64,000 nucleotides of DNA from Sphingomonadaceae bacterium PASS1 (GTDB lineage Bacteria; Pseudomonadota; Alphaproteobacteria; Sphingomonadales; Sphingomonadaceae). The position numbers and the translations under genes were made by a program. The stretch lies in assembly GCA_002255985.1 (NCBI GenBank), contig NKIR01000005.1, positions 1 through 64,000 of the forward strand, read 5' to 3'. The notes below the pieces were generated by a model. The model worked only from the letters and a program-made list of their open reading frames with translations, searched no databases and was not told the DNA's origin. This document shows, piece by piece, positions 26,682 through 36,709 of this stretch; the stretch's first letter is position 1, and the number at the start of each line of letters is the position of its first letter.

Positions 26682-27926
26682 TCACTCGGCCCGCGCCAGC
26701 CCGAACTGGTTCAAATACCATTTCTGGAAGTTAAGAACGCTGCCCTCTTGATCAGAATAGCGGCCAGGGCGGTAACGGCTCGACATGATGCCCGCCTGAT
26801 TATTTTCGGTGATGACTTTGTCCTGCGTGGTTGTCGCGTGATAGCCCCAGATCATTTTTTCAATGTCAACCTGGTCCTCCGTCGCGCGGCCATCGACAAG
26901 CCAGATCATTTCAACATCGGTTTCCAGCGCGCCGCGCGGCGTGAACTGGAACAGGATAGCAAAATGGTCGTCCGCAACAATTTGGCTGAACGGGCTGAAG
27001 CTCAGGTGCATCCGGCCGCCATCTGCCTTTGTCCGTTTGCCCATCAATGGCGCAGGCGCCGAGCCATCTTGCGTTTCCGATGACCAGCCATCCTTGTTCA
27101 TCCGTTGCATCAACAGACGCAAGTGGCTGCTTTCGGGGGCGTCGTCGATATTTCCGATTGGCCGTCCTGCCGCTGCTGCACTCTCTTCCCAAGCGTGCAA
27201 CTTGGGTGTGAAGCTTGCAATGGCGTCAGCAGGCCCCGAACTTGGCCCTGCGCCAACGGCAACGATCGACTCTGATGCATGCATCGAGCAGAATTCGGGA
27301 TGCGAAGGCACGCAATGATAGCATTCAAAGAAATTCTCGATGACCAGCTTCCAATTGGCGGTCGTGGGATAGCTACCCGCATGCGCGATCCGCGCATCAG
27401 CAAAACCGTGATAGTCGAGAATTGCGCCCATGTCGCCAAAGGTCGCGTCAAAATCGTCCGGTTCACCCTCGCTCATGTTGATGAAAATCAGGCCATGAAA
27501 AACGCGGATGTGGCAGGCGAACAGACTGTTTTCGGCTTTGTCGAAATCCTCCGGCATTAACCGCGCGGAGATCAAACGGCCATCAAGCCCAAATGTCCAT
27601 GCATGATAGGGGCAGACCAGACGCGGCGCATTGCCGCTTTCCGACTGACAAATCGTCGAACCACGGTGACGGCAGACGTTGAAAAATGCGCGGACGCTTT
27701 CGCTGTTTTCGCGAATGACGATAATCTGTTCATTACCGACCCGGTACAGGAAATAATCACCCTTTTCCGGGATGCGTGACACATGACCCGCCAGCAGCCA
27801 TTTCTGGCTGATGATTTGATCAAAGTCCGCTTTGAACACCGCATCGCTGGTGTAGAATTCCTGATCAAAGCTGTATCCAACCTGAGTGTTCGCAGCGAGG
27901 CGGCCCATAAGTTCAGTGTGCGACAT
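26682..27926 (-). CDS. Rieske ring-hydroxylating oxygenase, GbcA/choline-monooxygenase-like
   Basis: A 414-residue alpha subunit. The Rieske [2Fe-2S] ligands are CRH (Cys85, His87) and CPYH (Cys105, His108). The mononuclear iron site is ENFFECYHCVPSHPEF near residue 190. The family oxidises N-methyl groups (glycine betaine, choline, carnitine) or aromatic rings. Its place directly after two DMGDH-type genes, overlapping by one base, favours an N-demethylase. No reductase or ferredoxin partner gene is next to it. A second, closer GbcA homologue lies at 57570. Confidence 0.85.
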   Translation of the reverse strand: MSHTELMGRLAANTQVGYSFDQEFYTSDAVFKADFDQIISQKWLLAGHVSRIPEKGDYFLYRVGNEQIIVIRENSESVRAFFNVCRHRGSTICQSESGNAPRLVCPYHAWTFGLDGRLISARLMPEDFDKAENSLFACHIRVFHGLIFINMSEGEPDDFDATFGDMGAILDYHGFADARIAHAGSYPTTANWKLVIENFFECYHCVPSHPEFCSMHASESIVAVGAGPSSGPADAIASFTPKLHAWEESAAAAGRPIGNIDDAPESSHLRLLMQRMNKDGWSSETQDGSAPAPLMGKRTKADGGRMHLSFSPFSQIVADDHFAILFQFTPRGALETDVEMIWLVDGRATEDQVDIEKMIWGYHATTTQDKVITENNQAGIMSSRYRPGRYSDQEGSVLNFQKWYLNQFGLARAE

Positions 27927-30370
27927 TAGATTTTGATCCGTGCATTTGTGGGGTCATAAAAAGGTTTGAGCGACGCGGTGACAGGATAGCGGACACCGGC
28001 AATCTCGATCTCATAATCATCGGCGCCAATTGGCCCGACAACACCGCCGTCGGCGGCATCGACATAGCCAAGCCCGCAAGCACCGCCCAGCGTATGGGCA
28101 TACATTCCGGAACGAATATAGCCGGCGATCCGGTCGCCCTGCCAAATCGGTTCATTGTGATAGAGCATCGGTTCGGGTGATTTGACCAAGAACTGCACCA
28201 GGCACTGCTTAAGGCCTGCTTCCTTCTGCGCGGCCAAAGCCTCACGCCCGATGAAACCACCCGCCTTGTCCATCTTCACAGCAAAGCCAAGACCCGCTTC
28301 CAACGGTGTATCCTCATCCGTGATGTCATGGCCCCAATGGCGATAGGCCTTTTCCATGCGAAGCGCGTTCAGCGCATGATAGCCGCAATGTTTCAATCCA
28401 AACGCCGCGCCAGCCGCGACGATCGCATCATATACGCCCGCCATGAACTCGGTGGGAATATAAAGCTCCCACCCCAGCTCACCGACATAGGTAATGCGCG
28501 ATGCGCGCACGATGGCATAACCCAACTCAATCTCTTGCGAGGTCGCAAAGGGGAACGCCTCATGCGACAGGTCATTGGGGCTAATCGATTGCAGCAACGC
28601 GCGGCTGTTGGGTCCCATGATCGAAATGACGCCCATGCCTGACGACACATTGGTCAGCACAGCATGTGCATCTTCGGGCGTATGGCGTTTCAACCAGTTG
28701 AAATCCTTCACCTCGGTTTCAGCGCCGGTGACGATCAGATATGCCGTTTCCGAAAGGCGTGTGACGGTCAGATCAGCCTCAATACCACCCTTTTCGTTGA
28801 GCCATTGGGTATAGACCAGCTTGCCCGGGGCAACATCGACATCGTTCGCGCAGACGCGGTTGAGCACGGCCATGGCATCGCGGCCTTCAAGACGGAATTT
28901 GGCGAAACTTGATTGGTCGAACAGGCCAACCGCTTCGCGCACGGCCTTGCATTCCTCTGCATTGGCTTCAAACCAGTTCTGGCGGCCATAGCTATATTCA
29001 TATGCGGGCGTGCTGCCGGGTTCACCATACCAGTTGGCACGTTCCCAGCCAAAAGCTTCGCCGAAACACGCACCTTGCGCGACGAGCCGGTCGTGCAATG
29101 CGGATTTCCGAACCCCGCGTGCGGTTTCATATTGCTTGAACGGATAATGCGTCGCGTACAATAGGCCGAGGCTTTCGGTAACGCGTTCGCGCAGATATTT
29201 GCGGTTAATCTGGAACGGCATGTTGCGACGGATGTCGACGGTCCACAAGTCTGCGGGCGGAATACCATCGCGGATCCAGTCCGCCATGACCTTGCCCACG
29301 CCACCTGCGGACTGCAGGCCGATGGAATTGAGGCCAGCCGCGACAAAGCAGCCTTTCAATTCAGCGCTTTCACCCAGATGGTATCGCACGTCCGGGGTGA
29401 AGCTTTCGGGACCGCAGAAGAATTTTTGAATACCCGCTTTTTCTAGCGCAGGCACACGGCGCATCGCATCAATCAGCAATGGTTCGAAATGTTCGAAGCT
29501 TCCCGCAATTTCATCGAAACAGAAATCTTCGGATATGCCGTCCATACCCCACGGCCGCGCATTGGGTTCAAATGCACCGACAAGCAGCTTGCCCGCGTCA
29601 TATTTATAATACCCACAATAATCATAATCGCGCAGAACCGGCAGTGTATTGTCGATGCCGTCAACGCCTTCGAATAGAACATAATAATGCTCACATGCGT
29701 GCAATGGGGCGGCAACGCCAACGCTGGCTGCCAAATCACGCGTCCACATACCACCGCAGATGACGACATAATCGGCGTCAATCGAACCATCGTCCGTATC
29801 TACGCCCGTGATGCGATCACCATTGTGGCGGATTCTGGTGACTTTGGTGTTTTCAAAGATTTTAGCGCCGCCAGTGCGGGCACCCTTGGCCAAGGCCTGC
29901 GTAATATCGACTGCATTTGCATAGCCGTCGCTTGGGATATGAATCCCGCCGACGACATCATCGACATTGACGATATGGGCCAGCTCTTTGATTTCTTGTG
30001 GTGTCACGACATGCACAGGCAGGTCAAATACCTTGGCCATGGATGCGCTGCGCTTTAGCTCCTCAAAGCGTTCGGCATTGGTGGCCATCGATATCGAACC
30101 GCACTGGCGATAGCCCGTTGCCTGGCCCGTCTCGGCCTCAAGCCCGCGATAGAGCTCGCCAGTATATTTTGCGAGCTTGGTCATGTTGATGCTGGGCCGC
30201 AATTGCCCGACCAACCCCGCCGCATGCCATGTCGTGCCGCTGGTCAATTGTTTGCGTTCCAGCAAGACCACGTCGTCCCAGCCGATCTTAGTCAGGTGAT
30301 ATGCAATCGAACAGCCGATGACACCGCCACCGATGATGACGACTTTTGCCTTTTTGGGTAATTCAGCCAC
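27926..30370 (-). CDS. FAD-dependent N-methyl dehydrogenase with GcvT domain (DMGDH/SARDH-like), copy 1
   Basis: An 814-residue protein. The N-terminal DAO-type FAD domain has VVIIGGGVIGCSIAYHL and SGTTWHAAG, whose His (His49) corresponds to the covalent-FAD histidine of DMGDH. An FAO-M linker follows. The second half (about 440-810) is a GcvT-like folate domain with GVISIMGPNSRALLQ, YVGELGWELYIP and LNALRMEKAYRHWGHD. Such enzymes oxidise dimethylglycine or sarcosine and hand the methylene group to tetrahydrofolate. It sits five bases after the sister gene at 30376 and overlaps the Rieske gene. Which substrate belongs to which copy is unresolved. Confidence 0.9.
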   Translation of the reverse strand: MAELPKKAKVVIIGGGVIGCSIAYHLTKIGWDDVVLLERKQLTSGTTWHAAGLVGQLRPSINMTKLAKYTGELYRGLEAETGQATGYRQCGSISMATNAERFEELKRSASMAKVFDLPVHVVTPQEIKELAHIVNVDDVVGGIHIPSDGYANAVDITQALAKGARTGGAKIFENTKVTRIRHNGDRITGVDTDDGSIDADYVVICGGMWTRDLAASVGVAAPLHACEHYYVLFEGVDGIDNTLPVLRDYDYCGYYKYDAGKLLVGAFEPNARPWGMDGISEDFCFDEIAGSFEHFEPLLIDAMRRVPALEKAGIQKFFCGPESFTPDVRYHLGESAELKGCFVAAGLNSIGLQSAGGVGKVMADWIRDGIPPADLWTVDIRRNMPFQINRKYLRERVTESLGLLYATHYPFKQYETARGVRKSALHDRLVAQGACFGEAFGWERANWYGEPGSTPAYEYSYGRQNWFEANAEECKAVREAVGLFDQSSFAKFRLEGRDAMAVLNRVCANDVDVAPGKLVYTQWLNEKGGIEADLTVTRLSETAYLIVTGAETEVKDFNWLKRHTPEDAHAVLTNVSSGMGVISIMGPNSRALLQSISPNDLSHEAFPFATSQEIELGYAIVRASRITYVGELGWELYIPTEFMAGVYDAIVAAGAAFGLKHCGYHALNALRMEKAYRHWGHDITDEDTPLEAGLGFAVKMDKAGGFIGREALAAQKEAGLKQCLVQFLVKSPEPMLYHNEPIWQGDRIAGYIRSGMYAHTLGGACGLGYVDAADGGVVGPIGADDYEIEIAGVRYPVTASLKPFYDPTNARIKI

Positions 30371-30375
30371 GTGGA

Positions 30376-32793
30376 TCAGACCTTCATCTTGGCGTTATCA
30401 GGATCGTAAACAGGGTGCTCCAGCACTGTGCCGATGCGTCGTTCGCCCTGTAACACGATGTCGAACTGCGACCCCGGCGCCGCATTTTCAATGGGCACAC
30501 AGGCGAAAAACAGGCTCTTGCCAACACGATGCCCATAGCCGCCTGATGTCGTCAGGCCGATACAATGGTCGCCCACCAAAATTGGTTCGCCGCCGCGCAC
30601 ATCGACATTATCTGCATCAACCGCGCCGTACACAATGCGGAAGCGCTCAGGCGCATCCAACGTCGCCTGCTTGCCCACGAAATCATCCTTATTGAAATTG
30701 ATGAAGCGTGGCATGTCCGCTTCAATCATCGTCAATTCGTTGGTGAGCTCGGAACCCCAGGCCTTATAACCCTTTTCGACCCGCATACTGTTCGCTGCGT
30801 ACAGTCCGTAATTGACGATGCCAAATTCCTGCCCCGCTTCCCACACTGCTTCGTAGAGTGCTGCGAGGTCCTTCATCGCTGGATGCAATTCCCAGCCCAA
30901 CTCTCCGGCATAAGACACACGAAGCGCACGCATGGTGATACCCGCAATCACGATCTCCTGACCACTAAGCCAGCGGAAACCTTCGTTGCTAAAGTCGGCG
31001 TCGGTTAGCTTTTCCAGCACATCGCGCGAGCGCGGGCCGTTCATCACGAGGACGCCAAGGTCCATTGTCAGGTTGCGAATGGTCACATCTTCGTCTGGCA
31101 ATTTGCTTTGGATCAGCAAATCCCAGTCGCGCTGTTCAGCCGCTGCTGCCGAGAGGCAGTAGAAATGGTCATCCGCGAAACGCGTGGTGGTCATTTCGCC
31201 ATAAATGCGGCCCTGCACCGAAAGCGGATGCACCAGGCCGATACCGCCCAATTTTTTGGGCATGCGGTTGGCGCAAATACGGTTCAGGAAGGCCTCTGCA
31301 TCTGGTCCGCTCACATCATATTTCGCAAAGCCGGACAGATCGAGCACGCCGACCCGCTCGGCAACAGCCTTTACCTCTGCGGCGACCGCGTCAAAGCTGT
31401 TGGTGCGGTGATAGCCGCCTTCTTCTTCTGCACCATCGAGGGCAAAATATTTGGGCCGTTCCCAGCCGTAGGTTTCGCCATATACCGCGCCAGCGGACAG
31501 CAAACGGCCATATAGCGCGCTCATTTTTTGCGGGCGGCCATCGGGCTCTTCTTCACCGGGAAGCCGCGTCGTGAACGTCATGCGGTAATCAAGGAAAACC
31601 TTAGCGCGGCTGTAATCTTCGTCCGCATAAGGGCCGTAACGGCGCGGATCGAATTCGGTCATGTTGATATCGGCATCACCGAACACCATCCACTGCGCCA
31701 GATATTTTCCAGCCCCACCGCCTTGCGCGATGCCAAAGCTTGTGCCGCAACAATGCCAAAAATTCTTCAGGCCAACCGCTGGTCCCAACAGAGGCCCGCC
31801 GTCGGGCGTATGCGGGATCGCGCCGTTGACGAAGCGCCGCAGACCGACTTCACCAAAAATCGGCATCCGTTCAATCGCGCGTTCCAGCCATGGGGCGATG
31901 CGCTCCAGATCTTCGGGGAACAACTCGCTGGTTGAATCCCATTCAGGGTTTCCGCCGCGTGGTGCCCATGCTTCGGCCAGACCTGTATTTTCGTACACGC
32001 CAATCAGTCCGCTTTTCTGTTCCTGCCGAAAATATCCCGACACATGCGGGCAACGCATGACCGGTATTTCTTCATCGCGATCTTTGAATGCTGGGATAGG
32101 ATCGGTGACGACATAGTGATGTTCCATGTTCGTCACCGGAATATCGATGCCAGCCATTTGCGCGATTTGCCGGGCATAGCAGCCCGCCGCATTTACGACG
32201 ATTTCGGCCCGAACCGTACCCTGCTCCGTCTCCACGTCCCATTCGCCAGATGGCAATTGCGTCAGCGCTGTCACGCGGTTTTTGCGTACAATTTTGGCGC
32301 CCATATTCTTGGCACCAATGGCGAGCGCGTTGCAAATACCCGACGGATCAGCGTGCCCGTCTTCGGTCGTCCGCGCACCGGCGATGACACCGTCAAGCGT
32401 CATGAATGGATTGTGACGGAGAATTTCCTCAGGCGGGATAATCTCCATCTCGAACCCGATGATTTTCGAAAAGCCCTGAATGTAGCGCATCCACGCCAGC
32501 TCGCGCTCGTTGGTTGCAAGACGGATACCGCCGGATTTATGCCAACTGACATATTGCCCGGTCAAACCTTCAAGCCGGGGGTAGAGATCATTGCTGTACG
32601 CATGCATCTTGGCAAGGTTGAAACTGCCCGTGATGTTGGGGCACTGGCCAGCAGCGTGCCATGTCGAGCCGGACGTCAGCTCATCCTTTTCAATCAGCAG
32701 ACAGTCCGTCCACCCGAGTTCGGCGAGATGGTAAAGCAACGAAGCCCCCATTATGCCGCCGCCGATTATCACAACTCGTGCCGATGTTTGCAT
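30376..32793 (-). CDS. FAD-dependent N-methyl dehydrogenase with GcvT domain (DMGDH/SARDH-like), copy 2
   Basis: An 805-residue paralogue of the next gene. FAD site VVIIGGGIMGASLLYHL and SGSTWHAAGQ (candidate covalent-FAD His46) are followed by a catalytic-domain block with GGGAGKYLAQWM and the GcvT-like half with LGVLVMNGPRSRDVLE, SYAGELGWELHP and NSMRVEKGYKAWGSEL. It is the first gene of the operon and lies divergent from an SDR gene across a 152-base region that holds a shared 16-base motif. Dimethylglycine and sarcosine are the likely substrates of the pair, but other N-methylamines are possible. Confidence 0.9.
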   Translation of the reverse strand: MQTSARVVIIGGGIMGASLLYHLAELGWTDCLLIEKDELTSGSTWHAAGQCPNITGSFNLAKMHAYSNDLYPRLEGLTGQYVSWHKSGGIRLATNERELAWMRYIQGFSKIIGFEMEIIPPEEILRHNPFMTLDGVIAGARTTEDGHADPSGICNALAIGAKNMGAKIVRKNRVTALTQLPSGEWDVETEQGTVRAEIVVNAAGCYARQIAQMAGIDIPVTNMEHHYVVTDPIPAFKDRDEEIPVMRCPHVSGYFRQEQKSGLIGVYENTGLAEAWAPRGGNPEWDSTSELFPEDLERIAPWLERAIERMPIFGEVGLRRFVNGAIPHTPDGGPLLGPAVGLKNFWHCCGTSFGIAQGGGAGKYLAQWMVFGDADINMTEFDPRRYGPYADEDYSRAKVFLDYRMTFTTRLPGEEEPDGRPQKMSALYGRLLSAGAVYGETYGWERPKYFALDGAEEEGGYHRTNSFDAVAAEVKAVAERVGVLDLSGFAKYDVSGPDAEAFLNRICANRMPKKLGGIGLVHPLSVQGRIYGEMTTTRFADDHFYCLSAAAAEQRDWDLLIQSKLPDEDVTIRNLTMDLGVLVMNGPRSRDVLEKLTDADFSNEGFRWLSGQEIVIAGITMRALRVSYAGELGWELHPAMKDLAALYEAVWEAGQEFGIVNYGLYAANSMRVEKGYKAWGSELTNELTMIEADMPRFINFNKDDFVGKQATLDAPERFRIVYGAVDADNVDVRGGEPILVGDHCIGLTTSGGYGHRVGKSLFFACVPIENAAPGSQFDIVLQGERRIGTVLEHPVYDPDNAKMKV

Positions 32794-32864
32794 AAACGCC
32801 CTGCTCCTTATGCCACAACCTTAGGGCGGGTTTGCCGTCAGACACAAATGGGGAATATGACGGG

Positions 32865-32880
32865 ACTGGTTAAAAAAATT
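32865..32880 (+). promoter_or_regulatory. Candidate operator (site 1)
   Basis: ACTGGTTAAAAAAATT in the divergent region, 72 bases before the minus-strand operon start (32793). It fits the pattern AYTGGTWAAWWAAATT shared with sites at 36694 and 47204. See the regulon finding. Confidence 0.45.
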
Positions 32881-32945
32881 TTTGGATTAGGAACGCCGGT
32901 GCCTATAAGGCCCGCAGGGTTGATTGAGAATATGAAGGTCGGGCT

Positions 32946-33710
32946 ATGAAGGTTGCGTTGGTTACGGGTGCTGCACAGGGCGTTGGCTTTGCAACAGCAC
33001 GGCTTTTGGCCGAAACCGGTTATCATGTTGTCATGACCGACGTGCAGCCCTTGGATGCGCAAGTCGACGCATTGGATGCCCTTGGCGGGAGCGTATCCGG
33101 GCTTTCCGGTGACATTTCATCTGAAGAATTTGTTGTCGACCTGGCCGAGAAAATTGCCCGCGAACATGGCGCCGCAGACGTGTTGGTCAACAACGCCGGC
33201 ATCAGTTTGATTTGCAGCGCCGAAACGACCAGTATCGAACAGTGGCAGCGCGTCATGAACATCAACCTCACCGGACCGTTTTTGCTGTGCCGTGAAATCG
33301 GAAAGCAAATGCTTGGGCGTAACCGTGGCAACATAATCAACGTTGCTTCAATCGCCGGGCTTCACGGTGTTATTGATCGATCAGCCTACAACGCGTCAAA
33401 GCACGGATTGGTCGGATTAACCCGAACGCTTGCCGCAGAATGGGGCGGCCGCGGTGTGCGTGTGAACGCCGTTTGTCCGGGCTGGATTAAAACGGAAATG
33501 GATGAGGCTGATCAAGGTTCGGGCGCATATTCCGATAATGATATCATCGACCGTGTTCCAATGGGCCGTTTTGCCAAGTCCGAGGATGTTGCCCGGACGA
33601 TTGCTTTTCTTGCGCATGAAGATAGCTTTATCAATGGCGCAAGCTTACCTGTCGACGGTGGATGGCTGGCCGACGCCAGTTGGGATGCGCTTCGTTTGAA
33701 AAAGAGATGA
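32946..33710 (+). CDS. Short-chain dehydrogenase/reductase
   Basis: A 254-residue classical SDR. The nucleotide site is TGAAQGVG near the N-terminus, and NNAG, NVASI and the catalytic YNASK are present, as is a PVDGGW end. The ATG at 32946 is in frame with the Rossmann start MKVALVTG. It is divergent from the DMGDH-type operon, so it may respond to the same signal. The substrate cannot be told. The family includes 3-oxoacyl-ACP reductase-like and sugar dehydrogenases. Confidence 0.88.
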   Translation: MKVALVTGAAQGVGFATARLLAETGYHVVMTDVQPLDAQVDALDALGGSVSGLSGDISSEEFVVDLAEKIAREHGAADVLVNNAGISLICSAETTSIEQWQRVMNINLTGPFLLCREIGKQMLGRNRGNIINVASIAGLHGVIDRSAYNASKHGLVGLTRTLAAEWGGRGVRVNAVCPGWIKTEMDEADQGSGAYSDNDIIDRVPMGRFAKSEDVARTIAFLAHEDSFINGASLPVDGGWLADASWDALRLKKR

Positions 33711-33828
33711 GCCATGATATGCCAATGTTGCCCAATCTCGCGTTGCGTTGGACCGTCATCGCACAGTCACAGTCGGTGGCTAATCACGTGAAGTTTTCAA
33801 TATTGTCCCAATTTTAAAGCGGAACCCG

Positions 33829-34611
33829 ATGGCGACTATTAGCATTTCGATACCAAAGGTGCAGCTACAGGCATATTTCCTGTGCGCCATGCGCGTCGTG
33901 TGGATTGCCTTGCCGCTCGCTGTGTTATTGCCACTCCATCTCGTCTGGCATCTGCTGAAATTGCCGTCGCCATGGGCGATGTTATTCTTGCGCATTGCCG
34001 CCCGAGCCTTGGGCGCGCGCGTTCGTGTTCACGGCAACCCGCTCCGCTGGGATGTATTCTTTGTCGCCAACCATATTTCATGGCACGATATTCCGATATT
34101 GGCAGGCATAACGGGCTCTTCGTTCGTCGCACAGGATGGCGTGCGCGACTGGCCCATCATTGGCTGGCTTGCAAAGCTGAACCGCACGATTTTCATCAGC
34201 CGCACTGAAAAACAGAATGTCGCGCAGCAAGTGGCCGAGTTACGCGAGGCTATTGCCGAAAACTGGTCAGTGACACTTTTCCCAGAAGGCACCACCTCGG
34301 ACGGCCGTGGCCTATTGCCGTTCAAACAATCGCTATTTGCGACATTGGCACCGCCGCCAAGGCCAATGATGATTCAGCCAGTCCTGTTGGACTTCGGCGC
34401 CAACAGCCCTGACATCGCTTGGCTGGGTGAAGAGACCGGCTGGGAAAGCGCATGGCGGGCATTTACACGGCCCGGCAGTTACGACGTAGACGTCCACTTT
34501 CTTGAGCCCTTCGATCCAGGTGCCCTTGCCGATCGTAAAGTCGTCTGCGCCCTCGCCCGCGCAAGGCTGGCCGAAGCTCTGTCTGCCAAGCTTGGATATA
34601 GCGTTACGTAA
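33829..34611 (+). CDS. Lysophospholipid acyltransferase (PlsC-like)
   Basis: A 260-residue membrane acyltransferase. After a hydrophobic segment (about 20-45), motif I reads HISWHD (His-x4-Asp), motif II is about IFISRTEK, and motif III FPEGTTSDG. Lyso-ornithine-lipid acyltransferases such as OlsA and 1-acylglycerol-3-phosphate acyltransferases share these motifs. Its neighbours (SDR and dehydrogenase) give no hint which one. A shorter start at Met21 (33889) is possible. Confidence 0.82.
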   Translation: MATISISIPKVQLQAYFLCAMRVVWIALPLAVLLPLHLVWHLLKLPSPWAMLFLRIAARALGARVRVHGNPLRWDVFFVANHISWHDIPILAGITGSSFVAQDGVRDWPIIGWLAKLNRTIFISRTEKQNVAQQVAELREAIAENWSVTLFPEGTTSDGRGLLPFKQSLFATLAPPPRPMMIQPVLLDFGANSPDIAWLGEETGWESAWRAFTRPGSYDVDVHFLEPFDPGALADRKVVCALARARLAEALSAKLGYSVT

Positions 34612-34758
34612 ATAACGCCCAGCCGCGTGGACATCTCCGGCGCGGTGCAAAATAATTCACCCAATTGGCCAAATTTTTCAATTGTGGCAGCGCATCGACG
34701 GCGCTCTAACTTTGGCAAAGGGCGCGTATCGCCTGTTGTAAATAAACTGGGTGCAATC

Positions 34759-35712
34759 ATGAAAATCGGATTTATCGGTCTTGGCAATGTTGGCGGGAAA
34801 CTGGCAGGTAGCCTGATCCGCAATGGCCATGACGTTACGGTGCGCGACCTTGATGCCACACTCGTTGCCGAATATGTCAATCGGGGTGCATCCTCGGCTG
34901 CATCTCCAAAAGAATTGGGTGAAGCAGTCGACCTCATCATTACCTGCCTGCCGTCCCCCGCGGCCAGCGCTGCCGTTGCCGAGGGCGCAGACGGCTTTCT
35001 GCAAGTCATGCGCCCAGGCCAAGTTTGGCTCGAAATGAGCACGACCGATCATAGCGAAATCATCCGGCTGGGCGCTTTGGTCGAGGCGCGCGGCGCGATG
35101 TTCATGGAATGCCCGGTTTCGGGCGGCTGTCATCGTGCGGATACCGGCAATATTGCGATTTTTGCAGGCGGCCCACGTGCCGCGTTCGAATTTGTTCTGC
35201 CGGTTTTGACGACAATGGGTCGGCGCATATTGCACACCGGCGACCTTGGAACAGCATCACAATTGAAGGTGATGACCAACTATCTCTGCACAGTACATCT
35301 CGTTGCACTGGCCGAGGCTTTGACCACATGTAAAGCCATCGGGCTTGATATGAACACGACATATGAAGCGATCCGGATTTCGTCGGGCAACAGCTTTGTC
35401 CACGAAACCGAAAGCCAGGTTATCCTCAACGGCAGCCGCGACATCAATTTCACGATGGACCTCGTCAGCAAAGACGTGGGCCTTTTCGACAAAATTGCGC
35501 ATGCGGCGCATGTCCCTGTTGAACTGTCGCCCCTCATCGTTAAAATCTTTAAGGAAGGCGAGGAAGCTTATGGACCTCGCGAATTTTCACCCAACATCAT
35601 ACGTCGTTATGAAGAGCCGTTGGGCATTAAGGTTTTGGGCACTGGATTTCCGGCCGATATGGTAGACGATGAACCTGAAGAGCCGGGCTATGAGGTCGTG
35701 GCAAAGCGCTAG
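34759..35712 (+). CDS. Beta-hydroxyacid dehydrogenase (3-hydroxyisobutyrate dehydrogenase family)
   Basis: A 317-residue NAD(P)-dependent oxidoreductase. The N-terminal Rossmann motif is GFIGLGNVGG, the substrate loop CPVSGG near residue 115, and the catalytic lysine block KVMTNYL near 170. Members act on 3-hydroxyisobutyrate, tartronate semialdehyde or similar. I use the ATG before KIGFIGLG, because the upstream frame has no family sequence. The stop overlaps that of the LysR gene on the other strand. Confidence 0.88.
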   Translation: MKIGFIGLGNVGGKLAGSLIRNGHDVTVRDLDATLVAEYVNRGASSAASPKELGEAVDLIITCLPSPAASAAVAEGADGFLQVMRPGQVWLEMSTTDHSEIIRLGALVEARGAMFMECPVSGGCHRADTGNIAIFAGGPRAAFEFVLPVLTTMGRRILHTGDLGTASQLKVMTNYLCTVHLVALAEALTTCKAIGLDMNTTYEAIRISSGNSFVHETESQVILNGSRDINFTMDLVSKDVGLFDKIAHAAHVPVELSPLIVKIFKEGEEAYGPREFSPNIIRRYEEPLGIKVLGTGFPADMVDDEPEEPGYEVVAKR

Positions 35713-36644
35713 CCAGCGGCACCCAAACGGCTGCCTTCGACATTCTTGATCACCCAATCCATGAATGTACGAATGCGCAGATTTTCTTTCATATCCTTGC
35801 GGCAGATCAGGCCCCACGCGCCGGGGCATATTGCTTTATGCCCAACGGGCTGAACGAGCCTACCGGCTGCCAGATCCTGATCGACAAACGGACCGTTGAC
35901 CAGCGCAATGCCCTCACCGTTCAGCGCCATTTCAAGCGCAACGGCCAAGGTATCAACCATGAGATAGGGCACGGAGGGTTCAAACACCGAACCGGCCGAC
36001 GCAAACCATGTCTCCCAATTTTGCACTTCGGTGTAGATGGCAACAAGTGGCTTGGTCATTAATGTTTGCGGGCTGGGATTTGGACCCATCGCCTCTGCAA
36101 CAGCCGGGCTACAGACGGGAAACAGTGCATATTCATACAGCGGAACCCAATGAAATTTGGTGGAGTCGGGTTCAGACGCGCAATAAACGAGCCCGACATC
36201 CGCGTGTACATCGTCAAATTCCCATTCAACGGCACATGTGTTGAGCGTGAGCTTTACTTCAGGGTGATCAGCCAGAAACTGCGGAACACGTCTTGCGAGC
36301 CAACGTATGGACGCCGTGACATAGGTCTGCACGCGAAGTGGCTTGTCAAGCGCATGGCGGTGGACTTCTTCAACCCCCTCCAGCAACGATTCAAAAGCAG
36401 CGCGGACATAAGGATAGAGAACCTTACCTTCTTCCGTCGAAACGATATGCCGCCCTTCCTGGACGAACAATGTCACGCCAAGCGCGTCTTCAATAAGCTG
36501 GACCTGATGGCTGACAGCAGGATGGGTGAGGCAAAGCTCGTCCGCTGCATCGCGGATGCTTTGATGACGGGTTGCCGCCTCGAAACCCTTAAGCGCCTTT
36601 AACGGCGGCAACTGCTTTAAATCGATCTTCGGATGCATCGCCAC
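35709..36644 (-). CDS. LysR-family regulator, GcvA-like
   Basis: A 311-residue regulator. The N-terminal winged HTH begins with the block KQLPPLKALKGFEAA, typical of GcvA-type LysR proteins, with recognition helix LTHPAVSHQVQLIE. The effector domain follows from about residue 95. It lies just after the GMC oxidase gene with a 63-base gap, in which the shared 16-base motif (36694) is found. It is thus a strong candidate for control of its own gene and of the two minus-strand operons that carry the same motif. The effector may be betaine, glycine or a related compound. Confidence 0.88.
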   Translation of the reverse strand: MAMHPKIDLKQLPPLKALKGFEAATRHQSIRDAADELCLTHPAVSHQVQLIEDALGVTLFVQEGRHIVSTEEGKVLYPYVRAAFESLLEGVEEVHRHALDKPLRVQTYVTASIRWLARRVPQFLADHPEVKLTLNTCAVEWEFDDVHADVGLVYCASEPDSTKFHWVPLYEYALFPVCSPAVAEAMGPNPSPQTLMTKPLVAIYTEVQNWETWFASAGSVFEPSVPYLMVDTLAVALEMALNGEGIALVNGPFVDQDLAAGRLVQPVGHKAICPGAWGLICRKDMKENLRIRTFMDWVIKNVEGSRLGAAG

Positions 36645-36693
36645 TCCCTCCCCGGATTCGCGCTGTCGTAAGAAGGTAGCACAGCAGAAAAGG

Positions 36694-36709
36694 ACTGGTA
36701 AATAAAATT
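36694..36709 (+). promoter_or_regulatory. Candidate operator (site 2)
   Basis: ACTGGTAAATAAAATT, 50 bases upstream of the LysR start and touching the GMC gene stop. It fits AYTGGTWAAWWAAATT in the same orientation as sites 1 and 3, consistent with autoregulation. Confidence 0.45.

Noticed and set aside
34647-34700. Possible fourth copy of the AYTGGTWAAWWAAATT motif near ATTGGCCAAATTTTT
   Set aside because: It differs at two or more defined positions and is not in the same arrangement as the other three.
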